In this document: positions 1-7,621 of the stretch, one piece after another
How positions within the stretch are numbered: position 1 is the stretch's first letter
Layout of the letters: every line of letters begins with the position of its first letter
Assembly: GCA_949287925.1 (NCBI GenBank)
Contig: CASEIR010000068.1
Span: forward strand, 1 to 42,740
Length of the DNA: 42,740 nucleotides
Source of the DNA: an uncultured Lachnospiraceae bacterium
GTDB lineage: Bacteria > Bacillota > Clostridia > Lachnospirales > Lachnospiraceae
Reading direction: 5' to 3'
The notes under the pieces: generated by a model
The model's input: only the letters and a program-made list of their open reading frames with translations
What the model was told of the DNA's origin: nothing
Database searches by the model: none
Translations under genes and position numbers: made by a program

Positions 1-3
1 AAC

Positions 4-33
4 AAAAAACCTTGAAAACTTGCGTTTTCAAGG
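4..33 (-). terminator. Intrinsic terminator of the tRNA-Leu gene
   Basis: Positions 10-19 and 24-33 form a perfect 10-bp stem with a four-base loop. Read on the minus strand it is followed by six T residues (A run at 4-9). It sits 10 bases past the tRNA 3' end, so it should end the tRNA transcript. A shorter T run on the other side could let it work in both directions. Confidence 0.85.
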
Positions 34-43
34 TTTTCTTCCA

Positions 44-126
44 TGCGGAGAAAGGGACTTGAACCCTCACAGAGTTGCCTCCACTAGAACCTGAATCTAG
101 CGCGTCTGCCATTCCGCCATCTCCGC
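44..126 (-). tRNA. tRNA-Leu, anticodon CAG
   Basis: The minus strand folds as a class II tRNA. The acceptor GCGGAGA pairs with TCTCCGC, there is a D arm, and the anticodon stem CTAGA/TCTAG closes the loop TTCAGGT, giving anticodon CAG (plus-strand bases 91-93). A long variable arm typical of Leu/Ser and a T arm with GGTTCAAGTCC follow. The discriminator base is A. CCA is not encoded, so the 3' end must be added by nucleotidyltransferase. It reads CUG leucine codons. Confidence 0.95.
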
Positions 127-138
127 TCGACAAAAAGT

Positions 139-167
139 ATAATACCATAGTTTGAACTATAATGCAA
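139..167 (-). promoter_or_regulatory. Promoter of tRNA-Leu
   Basis: On the minus strand, TTGCAT (162-167) and TATTAT (139-144) are separated by 17 bases, a good sigma-A promoter about 13 bases before the tRNA 5' end. The spacer holds a small inverted repeat, ATAGTT-TG-AACTAT (147-160), whose meaning is unclear. Confidence 0.75.
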
Positions 168-213
168 ATACTTTTTGCGATTTTTTTGAAAAAAATTAAA
201 TAAGTGGAAATCT

Positions 214-1335
214 TTATCTTCGAATCTCAATTCCATTCACTTCCAGGTGGTCGTCAATGGCAATGACCAGGCAGCGCCGGCCATCGATTTCCCGGGTCTC
301 CACCAGGTCGGAACGCTCTGGGTTCACCTTGAGGATGATGTCGGGCGTCTCAATCTGGAAAGTGCGGGTATTGGCGATATTGGAAGCCAGGAATGTTTTC
401 TGTTCGCCCATCACCTCTTCAAATCCTTTATCAAAGGATTCCATCTGCTCCGGCTGGACACCGCTGCGCTCCAGCAGCCGCTTTACATCTGGCTTGGACA
501 GCTCCAGCGGTTCCGGTTCTTCTTTGGCTTCCTCCAGCATTTCATTGAGATTATCGTGAATATTGCGAATCACATCGTAGTCACAGGCATCTCCAAGAGT
601 ATCGCTGACGATAGCCTGGAAGGAAGTCTTCTGATCGCCTGCGGTCAGAGGAATCTGGCTGCCCAGCACTCCATCGATGAAGCTGGGATTCAAGTCTTCC
701 GGCTTCTTGGTATAGTAGAGAACATGGTGTACATCGCTGGCCCGGTCTTGGAAAGCCGGGAACAGGAATCCTTTGACAGGGGCTTCCACGATCCAGTCAC
801 GGATCCGGTCCTCGATATGATTGGTCCGGGCATTGTAGCTAAGACCCGCCTTGCTCAGGTTGACCGGACAAATGCTGCAGAGAAGATGCTCATACACCGT
901 ATCCGAAGCATCGAACATTTCCATGCCGTCGGAAGCTTTCCCGGGCACATCATAGACTGCGTGAATCAGGATGATATAATAATTTTCGGCGTAATCGTAA
1001 GACGCGATTACCTTATCGTAGAACTCTTCCACCAGCATATCATCTTCCAGCCGGCTGTCCCGCAGCTTCAGAAGAAACTCCTGGGTACCGCCGTGCTGTT
1101 CCTGGGCAAGGGGAAATTCCATATCGATCATATTCTTCCCAAGTGTTCCGGACAGAGTGTGGCGGAAAATGTCAAAATACTTGAACGCCTCTTCCTCAGG
1201 CAGGGACAGAAACGCTTCTTTAAGTTCCGTCTTTTTTTCTTTTTCATGATCTACATAACAGCCGCAGATACGGGTGATAGCACAATTTTCCGGAGAAAAC
1301 TGCCTGCGGATCTCTAATACTTCCTTTTTATTCAT
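214..1335 (-). CDS. DUF4317 family protein
   Basis: This 373-residue protein matches my memory of DUF4317, a family common in Lachnospiraceae and related clostridia with no known function. It starts MNKKEVLEIRRQF, has the early 'ITRICGCYV' motif, and carries a 'VIASYDYAENYYIILIHAVYDVP' type core and an acidic stretch around residues 280-290 (EEAKEEPEPLEL). There is no signal peptide or membrane segment, so it should be cytoplasmic. A GAGGAG Shine-Dalgarno lies about 8 bases before the ATG. It is the last gene of a minus-strand run but is separated from the phosphoesterase gene by 91 bases, with a possible weak promoter (TTGTAA, 17 bases, TACCCT) between them. Function is unknown. Confidence 0.85.
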   Translation of the reverse strand: MNKKEVLEIRRQFSPENCAITRICGCYVDHEKEKKTELKEAFLSLPEEEAFKYFDIFRHTLSGTLGKNMIDMEFPLAQEQHGGTQEFLLKLRDSRLEDDMLVEEFYDKVIASYDYAENYYIILIHAVYDVPGKASDGMEMFDASDTVYEHLLCSICPVNLSKAGLSYNARTNHIEDRIRDWIVEAPVKGFLFPAFQDRASDVHHVLYYTKKPEDLNPSFIDGVLGSQIPLTAGDQKTSFQAIVSDTLGDACDYDVIRNIHDNLNEMLEEAKEEPEPLELSKPDVKRLLERSGVQPEQMESFDKGFEEVMGEQKTFLASNIANTRTFQIETPDIILKVNPERSDLVETREIDGRRCLVIAIDDHLEVNGIEIRR

Positions 1336-1426
1336 ATCGTACTCTCCTCGCTGTAATATTTCATCAGATAACGTTTCCTAAGGGTAACACATTACAGCCG
1401 GATTTACAATTCCCTTCCAGAAAAAA

Positions 1427-2296
1427 CTATTCCAGAAACACGGGGCCGCTTAAGATTTCCCGGGCCACATAGAGGGTAAAATCCTTCCGGGTGCGTACGG
1501 TCCATTTTACCAGAACGGCTTGCAGATCCCGAATTTCTATGGCAGTTATGCATCGGGGATGGATGCAGCTGCCTGTGTTGTAATAAGAAGACCCTTTCTC
1601 CAGCATAGGCCGGTGAGTATGTCCGGTGATCAGAATACAGTCGTTGGCATAAGCCCACCGGGACAAACGTTCCTCGATCAGCTTCTTGCGGGTGTTGTTT
1701 TTGGCAGCGCTGGTAGGATCCAGGAAACCTCTTTGCTCCAGTGGTTTCCAGATATAGCGGACCAGAAAACGGGACGGACGCCAGAGAACACTGTTGAGAA
1801 AATCCGCCTGATGGCCGTGGGTCAGATACAGGTCATGCCGCCCGTCTTGCCGGCGGAGAATCAGGCTTTCCAAGAAGCGGATCCCTGGAAATAATTCCTG
1901 CTCTCCGCAGGCGCTGCAGGGGTAAGAAGTACAGCTGCAGGTCACGAAACGGGGAGAACGTTTGACCATGTCATGATTGCCGTAGAGCATATACAGCCGT
2001 CCGGCGTTATAGAATCTGGACAACAGCCAGAAGGTATTGTTGTGGATCTGCTTAATGGCCTCGAAAGAACGATTTTCCCACAGCTCATCTCCGTCTCCCA
2101 GTTCGATGTAAGTGTAGCCCTGGTCAAAATAGCTGGACAGAGCCGCGAAGTACAGGTGCTGGTTTTTGAGAAAATTATCGCCGGCCAGTCCGGTCCCCCG
2201 ATGACAGTCGCTGATCAGGACATACCGGTCTGCCGGAGTCAGAGGAAGAACAGGAGCATCCCGGAAGGCCCGGGTAAGCCTGTTACCGGCGGCCAT
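1427..2296 (-). CDS. Metallophosphoesterase (calcineurin-like)
   Basis: This 289-residue hydrolase has the full two-metal phosphoesterase motif set: D30-x-H32 (ISDCHRG), GDGDE at 67-71, GNHD at 106-109, then THGH and GHTHRP near the C terminus. The family cleaves phosphomono- or diesters. UDP-2,3-diacylglucosamine hydrolase LpxH is a relative, but no lipid A genes are visible here and the substrate is unknown. No signal peptide is seen. I chose the ATG at 2296 because AGGAAGGG lies just upstream; a longer reading frame opens at 2371 inside the preceding gene. The start overlaps the end of the DUF4474 gene by 14 bases, so the two are probably translationally coupled. Confidence 0.88.
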   Translation of the reverse strand: MAAGNRLTRAFRDAPVLPLTPADRYVLISDCHRGTGLAGDNFLKNQHLYFAALSSYFDQGYTYIELGDGDELWENRSFEAIKQIHNNTFWLLSRFYNAGRLYMLYGNHDMVKRSPRFVTCSCTSYPCSACGEQELFPGIRFLESLILRRQDGRHDLYLTHGHQADFLNSVLWRPSRFLVRYIWKPLEQRGFLDPTSAAKNNTRKKLIEERLSRWAYANDCILITGHTHRPMLEKGSSYYNTGSCIHPRCITAIEIRDLQAVLVKWTVRTRKDFTLYVAREILSGPVFLE

Positions 2297-3191
2297 AGGC
2301 AGTTCCCTTCCTATGAAGGCGCCGCTTCCGTCGGCAGAAGGTGCGCCGGAAGAATGCAGGAAGATATTCATAGAGATACAGGAGCCGATCCGGCGTGCAG
2401 CAGAACGGTGCTGTCATTTTGCGGTACAGGTACAAAAAGAACCGGTTGCGCAGCCGGGTCCAGGCACAGATCAGCGGCTGATAGGCGCGGGGCTGCAGAG
2501 AATGGGGCGTATCCAGAGTGAAGGACACACACCGGTCACAGACACACAGGCCGGACCGGTTCAGACCGGCTTCTCTGCAGCCATTGAGAAATGCAGCCTG
2601 CATTTCGGCATGAGGGAACGTAATGGAGATGCGGCAACTTAACATTTCTGGCTCTTCCAGTGTCCCCATGCGAAAACAGGCCAGCCACCAGTGCCTTTTG
2701 GCAGTGCGGCAGACTGGAACCGTACCGCGGCGCAGCTCCAGATCGAAAACAGGCAGTTCCTCGTCCGATATCGTATGGAAAATAGCAGATGCCCGGCGGT
2801 TTGACGGGACGATTTCATGAGACCGGTAAATTCCGGCCTCGGCGCCGATATTAATTCCATACTGTCCCTTCCAGAATTCGATCAGCCAGGTATGCCCCTG
2901 GTAATCGAAATAGATTGGCTCGCAGTCAAACAGCATGCCCCAGCCTGGAGCGGCCACATCGTAGAGCCGGCAGTAACCGTATTCCCGCTGCCAGGCATCC
3001 CGACGGGACACGAAGATGTCCTGGGCCAGTTGGTATTCGAAGCCGAAGGGCTCCAGAAGCTCGTTGAGACGGCACAGCTTTTCCTGGACAGTGAGACTGC
3101 AGATGCGCCGGATGATACGCTGTCTGCGGCAGCGCATGAACACGGCCAGGAACAATAATAATAAAAGAAATATAGGAAAAATGATATACAT
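2283..3191 (-). CDS. DUF4474 domain membrane-anchored protein
   Basis: This 302-residue protein opens with a hydrophobic segment (about residues 2-19, IIFPIFLLLLLFLAVFM) followed by RCRRQRIIRR. It is therefore likely anchored in the membrane with the basic side facing the cytoplasm. Residues about 45-130 match my memory of DUF4474, with 'SRRDAWQREYGYCRLYD', 'FDCEPIYFDYQG' and 'LIEFWKGQYGINIGAEAGIY'. The family is found in clostridia and has no known function. The C-terminal 170 residues are Cys/Arg rich and not recognised. The overlap with the downstream phosphoesterase gene suggests a joint role. A possible minus-strand promoter has -10 TATACT near 3232-3237 with a poorly spaced -35. Confidence 0.8.
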   Translation of the reverse strand: MYIIFPIFLLLLLFLAVFMRCRRQRIIRRICSLTVQEKLCRLNELLEPFGFEYQLAQDIFVSRRDAWQREYGYCRLYDVAAPGWGMLFDCEPIYFDYQGHTWLIEFWKGQYGINIGAEAGIYRSHEIVPSNRRASAIFHTISDEELPVFDLELRRGTVPVCRTAKRHWWLACFRMGTLEEPEMLSCRISITFPHAEMQAAFLNGCREAGLNRSGLCVCDRCVSFTLDTPHSLQPRAYQPLICAWTRLRNRFFLYLYRKMTAPFCCTPDRLLYLYEYLPAFFRRTFCRRKRRLHRKGTAYGRR

Positions 3192-3268
3192 AAATCAGAA
3201 CCCTTTTTGTGTATTTATTTTTGTTGATTTAGTATATGAGAAAATCCCCGGACCGGTTCAATTATTCG

Positions 3269-3297
3269 TTGTAAACCTATCTTTATATCGGTATAAT
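3269..3297 (+). promoter_or_regulatory. Promoter of the serine dehydratase operon
   Basis: TTGTAA (3269-3274), a 17-base spacer and a perfect TATAAT (3292-3297) lie about 45 bases before sdaAB. The interval is a divergent promoter region shared with the DUF4474 gene. Confidence 0.7.
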
Positions 3298-3342
3298 AAA
3301 AAATAGAACTATGTCAATCAAAAATAAAGAGAGGATAAGCAG

Positions 3343-4011
3343 ATGGGAAGTATTTTTGACATTTTGGGACCGGTTATGGTAGGACCTTCCAGTTCCCACA
3401 CGGCCGGGGCGGTCCGGATCGGACTGATCGCAAGGCAGCTGTTCGGGAGCCAGCCGGATCATGCGACGGTGTATCTGCACGGATCATTTGCGGCTACCGG
3501 GAAAGGACATGGCACAGATCGGGCGCTGATCGCCGGATTGTTGGGGATGAAGCCGGACGACATGCGGATTCCGCACAGTTTTGAGATCGCACAGGAACAG
3601 AGGATGGAATTTGTGATCGAATGTAAGGATCTGAAGGGGGCCCACCCCAACACAGCCCAGATCATCATGGAGAAAGCAGGAAAGAAAACCATGAAGATCC
3701 AGGCATATTCCATCGGCGGCGGACGGATCCGTGTCAGCAGACTGGACGGGATCGACGTGAATTTCAGCGGGGAGAGTAACACTCTGATCGTTCGAAATGT
3801 AGACCAGCCCGGGCGGATCACGGAGGTGTCTGCAGCATTAAGCAGGGATAACATTAACATTGCAACTATGACCGTATTCCGGGATAAAAGAGGCGGATTT
3901 GCCGTAATGGTAGTGGAAACGGATCAGATCGTTTCAGAAGAAGCCATCCGTATGCTGGAGAGCAAGGAAGGAATTATTAAAGTTATATTCCTGAAGGCCA
4001 ATGGAGCTTAG
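3343..4011 (+). CDS. sdaAB: L-serine ammonia-lyase, iron-sulfur-dependent, beta subunit
   Basis: The 222-residue beta subunit of the two-subunit [4Fe-4S] L-serine dehydratase. With the alpha subunit it turns L-serine into pyruvate and ammonia in the cytoplasm. The N-terminal part has the typical 'SIFDILGPVMVGPSSSHTAGAVRIG' region, including the SSSHT motif, then 'HGSFAATGKGHGTDRAL' and 'GAHPNT'. Residues about 146-222 form an ACT domain (TLIVRNVDQPGRITEVSAAL), which in this family may be regulatory or structural. The start ATG follows GAGAGGATAAG. The alpha gene follows after 30 bases, the normal clostridial arrangement. Confidence 0.95.
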   Translation: MGSIFDILGPVMVGPSSSHTAGAVRIGLIARQLFGSQPDHATVYLHGSFAATGKGHGTDRALIAGLLGMKPDDMRIPHSFEIAQEQRMEFVIECKDLKGAHPNTAQIIMEKAGKKTMKIQAYSIGGGRIRVSRLDGIDVNFSGESNTLIVRNVDQPGRITEVSAALSRDNINIATMTVFRDKRGGFAVMVVETDQIVSEEAIRMLESKEGIIKVIFLKANGA

Positions 4012-4041
4012 TGACAGGAGAAATGGAGGAGCAAAGAGCAT

Positions 4042-4911
4042 ATGTCATTTCAATCAGTAGAAGAAGCATATGAAAGATGCGAAAAAGAAGGGGTCGAGTT
4101 CTGGAAAGCCATCCAGCTGGAAGACGTATCCGAGCGGGATGCGACAGAGGAAGATTCCTGGAAACAGATGAAGAAGATGTGGCAGGCCATGCTGGACGGT
4201 ATTGATGCCTATGAGCCGGAACTGGTGTCTGGAAGTGGACTGGTGGGAAGAGAAGGCGGACAGATGGAAACTTACCGTCAGAAAGGAGATACCCTTTGCG
4301 GAGACTATATGGGTAAGGTTATGACCAATGCCTTAAAGATGGGATGTAATAATGCCTGTATGAAACGGATCGTGGCGGCGCCCACTGCCGGGGCCTGCGG
4401 AGTGCTGCCGGCGGTGCTGGTGACCTATTACCGGGAGTATCAGGTGCCGGAGGAAACGATGATCAAAGCTATGTATGTGGCGGCGGGAATCGGGCAGATC
4501 ATTGCTAACCGGGCTTATCTGGCCGGAGCCTCCGGCGGGTGTCAGGCAGAGATCGGATCCGGTTCTGGAATGGCGGCGGCAGCGATCACTTATGTAAAAG
4601 GCGGTACTAAAGAGCAGATCGGACATGCCTGCGCCATGGCGCTGAAAAACCTGATGGGTCTGGTTTGTGATCCGGTAGGCGGCCTGGTAGAAGTGCCCTG
4701 TGTGAAGAGAAACGTAGGGGGCGCCGTGAATGCATTGGCGGCCGCAGACATGGCGCTGGCCGGAATCGAAAGCCAGATTCCGGTGGACCAGGTCATTGAT
4801 GCTATGAAAGAGGTAGGAGACAAGATGGACGTAAGTCTCAAAGAAACCGGCTTCGGAGGAGTTGCTGCCACACCGAAGGCGGCGGAAGTCGTGGAACGGC
4901 TGAACATGTAA
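4042..4911 (+). CDS. sdaAA: L-serine ammonia-lyase, iron-sulfur-dependent, alpha subunit
   Basis: The 289-residue catalytic subunit holding the oxygen-sensitive [4Fe-4S] cluster of serine dehydratase. Conserved blocks are visible: 'NNACMKRIVAAPTAGACGVLPAV', 'GASGGCQAEIGSGSGMAAAA' and 'GLVCDPVGGLVEVPCVKRN', which supply the cysteines that bind the cluster. GGAGGAG lies upstream of the ATG. Length and motifs are normal for the family. It forms an operon with sdaAB. Its stop codon is only five bases from the stop of the convergent LacI-type gene, so its terminator has to lie inside that neighbour. Confidence 0.95.
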   Translation: MSFQSVEEAYERCEKEGVEFWKAIQLEDVSERDATEEDSWKQMKKMWQAMLDGIDAYEPELVSGSGLVGREGGQMETYRQKGDTLCGDYMGKVMTNALKMGCNNACMKRIVAAPTAGACGVLPAVLVTYYREYQVPEETMIKAMYVAAGIGQIIANRAYLAGASGGCQAEIGSGSGMAAAAITYVKGGTKEQIGHACAMALKNLMGLVCDPVGGLVEVPCVKRNVGGAVNALAAADMALAGIESQIPVDQVIDAMKEVGDKMDVSLKETGFGGVAATPKAAEVVERLNM

Positions 4912-4916
4912 CCGGA

Positions 4917-5954
4917 CTATTCGGATTTTTCGGTGGTTTCACGTCGGAACATGACAGGAGGAATTACCTTATGGACCGGCTCTTTTAATGGAGCCGGTCT
5001 TCTTTTTTTGCGCTCATTCATCTGCTCTACCAACAGCTGAACAGCTTCATATGCAAGCTGATCAATCTGCTGGCCGATGGTGCTAATAGACAGTACAGAT
5101 TCCCGGGAGATGGGAGAGTTATCAAATCCTACAAGATAGTAGTCTTTCGGCAGACATCCGTATTTTCGAAACAATAAATTCAAAAATGTATTGGCAAGTG
5201 TATCGTTGGAAATAAAAATGCCTTTTCTTCTGCCGGCATAGGTAAGATCCAGTTCTTCTATGATTTCCGACAGCAGCGGGAGATCGGAATCGTAGGCGCG
5301 TCCAAAATCCCGCAGGTACAATAGTGGTTCCAGGGACTGCTCTTTGCAAAAATCTGTAAACCCCTGGATTCTTCCATAAGCTGGAATATGTACATCCATA
5401 GGAGAATTGATATGAATCAACACATCGCAGTCATGACCGGCGAGAAGCGCGGCAGCCTGATAACCGCCCATATAGTTGTCGGTATTTATACTGCTGATAT
5501 GCTGATCTTCCCGTTCAATGGCAACAATCGGAATCGGAAGTGCGGACAGTTCCAAAGAGGGGATAGTATGACTCATGATGATCATACCTTCAATCTGATA
5601 GGATAAAAGCTCCTGGATATACTGACGTTCTGTATCTTCGTGTTCGTTCCCGATAAAAACCAGAAATTTATATCCAAAGGTTTCATAGGTAGATAAAATC
5701 CGGTTTAAAACTTCTGAAAAGAAATGATGATAAAGATCTGGAATAATGACTCCGATGAATTCCGTCTTCCCATTAGCCAGAATCCGAGCCACCTTATTTT
5801 CCTGATAATTCAGTTTTTCTAATGCATCAGAAATAATCTGCTGATTCTCCAGCGTGAGAGAATCTGGATGATTGAAATACCGGGAAATCGTAGTTTTTGA
5901 AAAATGTGTATATTTTGCAATGTCATCAAAGGTTACTTTTTTCTTGTTTCCCAT
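4917..5954 (-). CDS. LacI/GalR family regulator of the fructan/sucrose operon
   Basis: This 345-residue regulator has an N-terminal LacI helix-turn-helix (VTFDDIAKYTHFSKTTISRYFN, then the hinge helix 'QENKVARILANGKTEFIGVIIPD') and a periplasmic-binding-protein-like effector domain that should bind the inducing sugar. I place the start at 5954, where AGAAAGGA precedes the ATG; the open frame runs further upstream, but that part looks non-coding. It is transcribed away from the ABC transporter/GH32 operon, and the shared 278-base gap holds two pairs of AACCGGTT-type sites, so it very likely represses that operon and perhaps itself. The effector is inferred from the GH32 neighbour to be sucrose, a fructo-oligosaccharide or a related metabolite. 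Confidence 0.9.
   Translation of the reverse strand: MGNKKKVTFDDIAKYTHFSKTTISRYFNHPDSLTLENQQIISDALEKLNYQENKVARILANGKTEFIGVIIPDLYHHFFSEVLNRILSTYETFGYKFLVFIGNEHEDTERQYIQELLSYQIEGMIIMSHTIPSLELSALPIPIVAIEREDQHISSINTDNYMGGYQAAALLAGHDCDVLIHINSPMDVHIPAYGRIQGFTDFCKEQSLEPLLYLRDFGRAYDSDLPLLSEIIEELDLTYAGRRKGIFISNDTLANTFLNLLFRKYGCLPKDYYLVGFDNSPISRESVLSISTIGQQIDQLAYEAVQLLVEQMNERKKRRPAPLKEPVHKVIPPVMFRRETTEKSE
4974..5009 (+). terminator. Terminator of sdaAB-sdaAA, inside the lacI-type gene
   Basis: GACCGGCTC (4974-4982) pairs perfectly with GAGCCGGTC (4991-4999) around an eight-base loop, followed by TTCTTTTTTT. The T tract is only on the plus strand, so it serves the serine dehydratase operon although it lies within the last 30 codons of the convergent regulator gene. 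Confidence 0.85.
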
Positions 5955-6004
5955 GTTGTTCCTTTCTGTGGTTGATATGCAGGCCACTCTGGTTTCTATG
6001 TTTA

Positions 6005-6033
6005 AGTATAACAAAATCTTTGATGCCGCACAA
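6005..6033 (-). promoter_or_regulatory. Promoter of the LacI-type gene
   Basis: On the minus strand, TTGTGC (6028-6033) and TATACT (6005-6010) are separated by 17 bases, about 50 bases before the start codon. The operator pair at 6039-6058 lies directly upstream of this -35. Confidence 0.65.
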
Positions 6034-6038
6034 TAAGT

Positions 6039-6058
6039 AATCGGTAAAGTAACCGGTT
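6039..6058. promoter_or_regulatory. LacI-type operator pair, regulator side
   Basis: AATCGGTA (6039-6046, degenerate) and AACCGGTT (6051-6058, perfect palindrome) have centres 12 bases apart. The geometry is the same as in the pair at 6175-6194. CG-centred palindromes of this kind are typical LacI-family sites. Confidence 0.6.
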
Positions 6059-6133
6059 TTGTAAAATGTGTATGAAAACGAATTCTTACAATCAGATAAA
6101 ATAGACAAAGATTTGTAAATTGCAGAGATTTTC

Positions 6134-6162
6134 TTGACTGTTCAGATCTCAAATGCTAAGAT
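6134..6162 (+). promoter_or_regulatory. Promoter of the sugar ABC/GH32 operon
   Basis: TTGACT (6134-6139), a 17-base spacer and TAAGAT (6157-6162). The expected transcription start, near 6169, falls at the edge of the operator at 6171, so a bound repressor would block initiation. Confidence 0.75.
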
Positions 6163-6170
6163 TAACGAAA

Positions 6171-6194
6171 AAGTAACCGGTTACTTAACCGGTT
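6171..6194. promoter_or_regulatory. LacI-type operator pair at the sugar operon start site
   Basis: AAGTAACCGGTTACTT (6171-6186) is a perfect 16-base palindrome. A second AACCGGTT core overlaps its end at 6187-6194, 12 bases centre to centre. The position at and just after +1 of the TTGACT/TAAGAT promoter fits steric repression by the divergent LacI protein. Confidence 0.8.
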
Positions 6195-6232
6195 TCGATA
6201 ACAGAAAAAGACAAAAATAAGGAGGAAAAAGA

Positions 6233-7609
6233 ATGAAAAAAAAGGTTGTAACCAGGATTCTGGCAATGAGTCTGGCAACATCAATGCTGATGATATCGCT
6301 TACAGGATGCAGATTCGGGTTTGCAAGCGATCCGGATGATCCAAATGAAGTAGAGAAAACAGAACCCATCGATACATCGTTGGATACCTTTACGTATGAT
6401 GCTTCTCTGAGCGGTACCAGTATAACTTTGTTGAATTCAAAAGCGGAGATTCAGACTGCACTGGAGGAGATGTCGAAGCAATATGAAGAAAAATCAGGGG
6501 TACATATTGAAGTAATGCCGGTAACAGATGGCGATTCTCCGTACACGAAGGTAGTAAGCCTTTATAATTCCGGAAATCCGCCTACATTATCTATTCTGGA
6601 TACCACAGACGTCATTGCATTAGCAGAAGAAAAGGCGGCAGACCTCAGCAATGAGATGTGGACGGAAGAGGCACAGGATTACCTGACGGAAATCGATGGA
6701 AAAGTCTATAGTTTTCCGCTGTGTATTGAAGGAAGGGGAATTATCTACAATAAAAAGGCTGTTGAGGATGTGTTGGGAGAACCCTTTGATCCAGAATCTA
6801 TCCGGACCTTAGGGGATTTTAAAAAGCTTTTGGAACGGATGGCAGACGCTGGGATGGAAAAACCAGTATCGCTGGCAAAAGAAGACTGGTCTTTGGGAGC
6901 GCATCATCTCCAGTACGTATATGAGACCTATGACGGCACCTCGGAAGGAGCAGCAGAAGCAATAGATCTGATAAAGAAGGGAAAGCTGGATCTGGCTTCT
7001 TATGATCGCATGAGCGAATTTCTGGACATGTTTGATGTGCTGAAAAAGTATAATGTGGCAAAAGCCGATCCTCTGGGAGCTGATTATGATGAAATGGCTA
7101 TTGATCTGGCAGACGGTAAGACGGCTTTCTGGTTTAATGGGAACTGGGCTTGGCCGAATCTGGAAGAAGCCGGTGCAGAAAAGGAAGATGCATATGGTTT
7201 CCTTCCCTATTATTTTAATGATAATCCGGACGACTATGTAAATCAGAAGATTCAAGCGTCTCCGTCCAAGCAGGTCATGCTGGACGGTCAGATGTCTTCC
7301 GAGAAGGAACAGGCGGCGGCAAAGCAGTTTTTGAACTGGATTGTATACAGTGAAATTGGTCAGCAGATGTTGGTGAAAACCTGCAATCTGATTCCGCCTT
7401 TCCAGAACAATCCTTATGAACCGGCAGATCCGCTGAGTCAGGATGTGTACCGGCACGTACATGAGGGCAAAGCATTCAATGCGGCGGCAATTGTGCCCAA
7501 TGACCACTGGTCGGTGCTGGGGGCGGCAATGCAGAAGTATCTGGCCGGAAGAAGCGATAAAAAGGAATTGATCCAGTCCATGGAAGCATACTGGGCTGAA
7601 CAGAAATAG
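6233..7609 (+). CDS. Sugar ABC transporter substrate-binding lipoprotein
   Basis: This 458-residue extracellular binding protein belongs to the family-1 (maltose-type) solute-binding group. Residues 1-25 are a lipoprotein signal peptide ending in the lipobox LTGC, so C26 is the lipidated residue. The mature part has the usual two-lobed layout, with 'GRGIIYNKKAVEDVLG' in the first lobe and 'ADGKTAFWFNGNWAWPNLEEAG' in the second. GGAGG precedes the ATG. The two permease genes and a GH32 gene follow, so the ligand is probably sucrose or a fructo-oligosaccharide (inference from context). No ATP-binding subunit is encoded nearby; such systems usually share an MsmK/UgpC-type ATPase encoded elsewhere. 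Confidence 0.92.
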   Translation: MKKKVVTRILAMSLATSMLMISLTGCRFGFASDPDDPNEVEKTEPIDTSLDTFTYDASLSGTSITLLNSKAEIQTALEEMSKQYEEKSGVHIEVMPVTDGDSPYTKVVSLYNSGNPPTLSILDTTDVIALAEEKAADLSNEMWTEEAQDYLTEIDGKVYSFPLCIEGRGIIYNKKAVEDVLGEPFDPESIRTLGDFKKLLERMADAGMEKPVSLAKEDWSLGAHHLQYVYETYDGTSEGAAEAIDLIKKGKLDLASYDRMSEFLDMFDVLKKYNVAKADPLGADYDEMAIDLADGKTAFWFNGNWAWPNLEEAGAEKEDAYGFLPYYFNDNPDDYVNQKIQASPSKQVMLDGQMSSEKEQAAAKQFLNWIVYSEIGQQMLVKTCNLIPPFQNNPYEPADPLSQDVYRHVHEGKAFNAAAIVPNDHWSVLGAAMQKYLAGRSDKKELIQSMEAYWAEQK

Positions 7610-7621
7610 GAGGAAAAAACT

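Noticed and set aside
247-1317. Long plus-strand open frame opposite the DUF4317 gene
   Set aside because: It is the antisense shadow of a well-supported gene, with no ribosome site and no recognisable motif.
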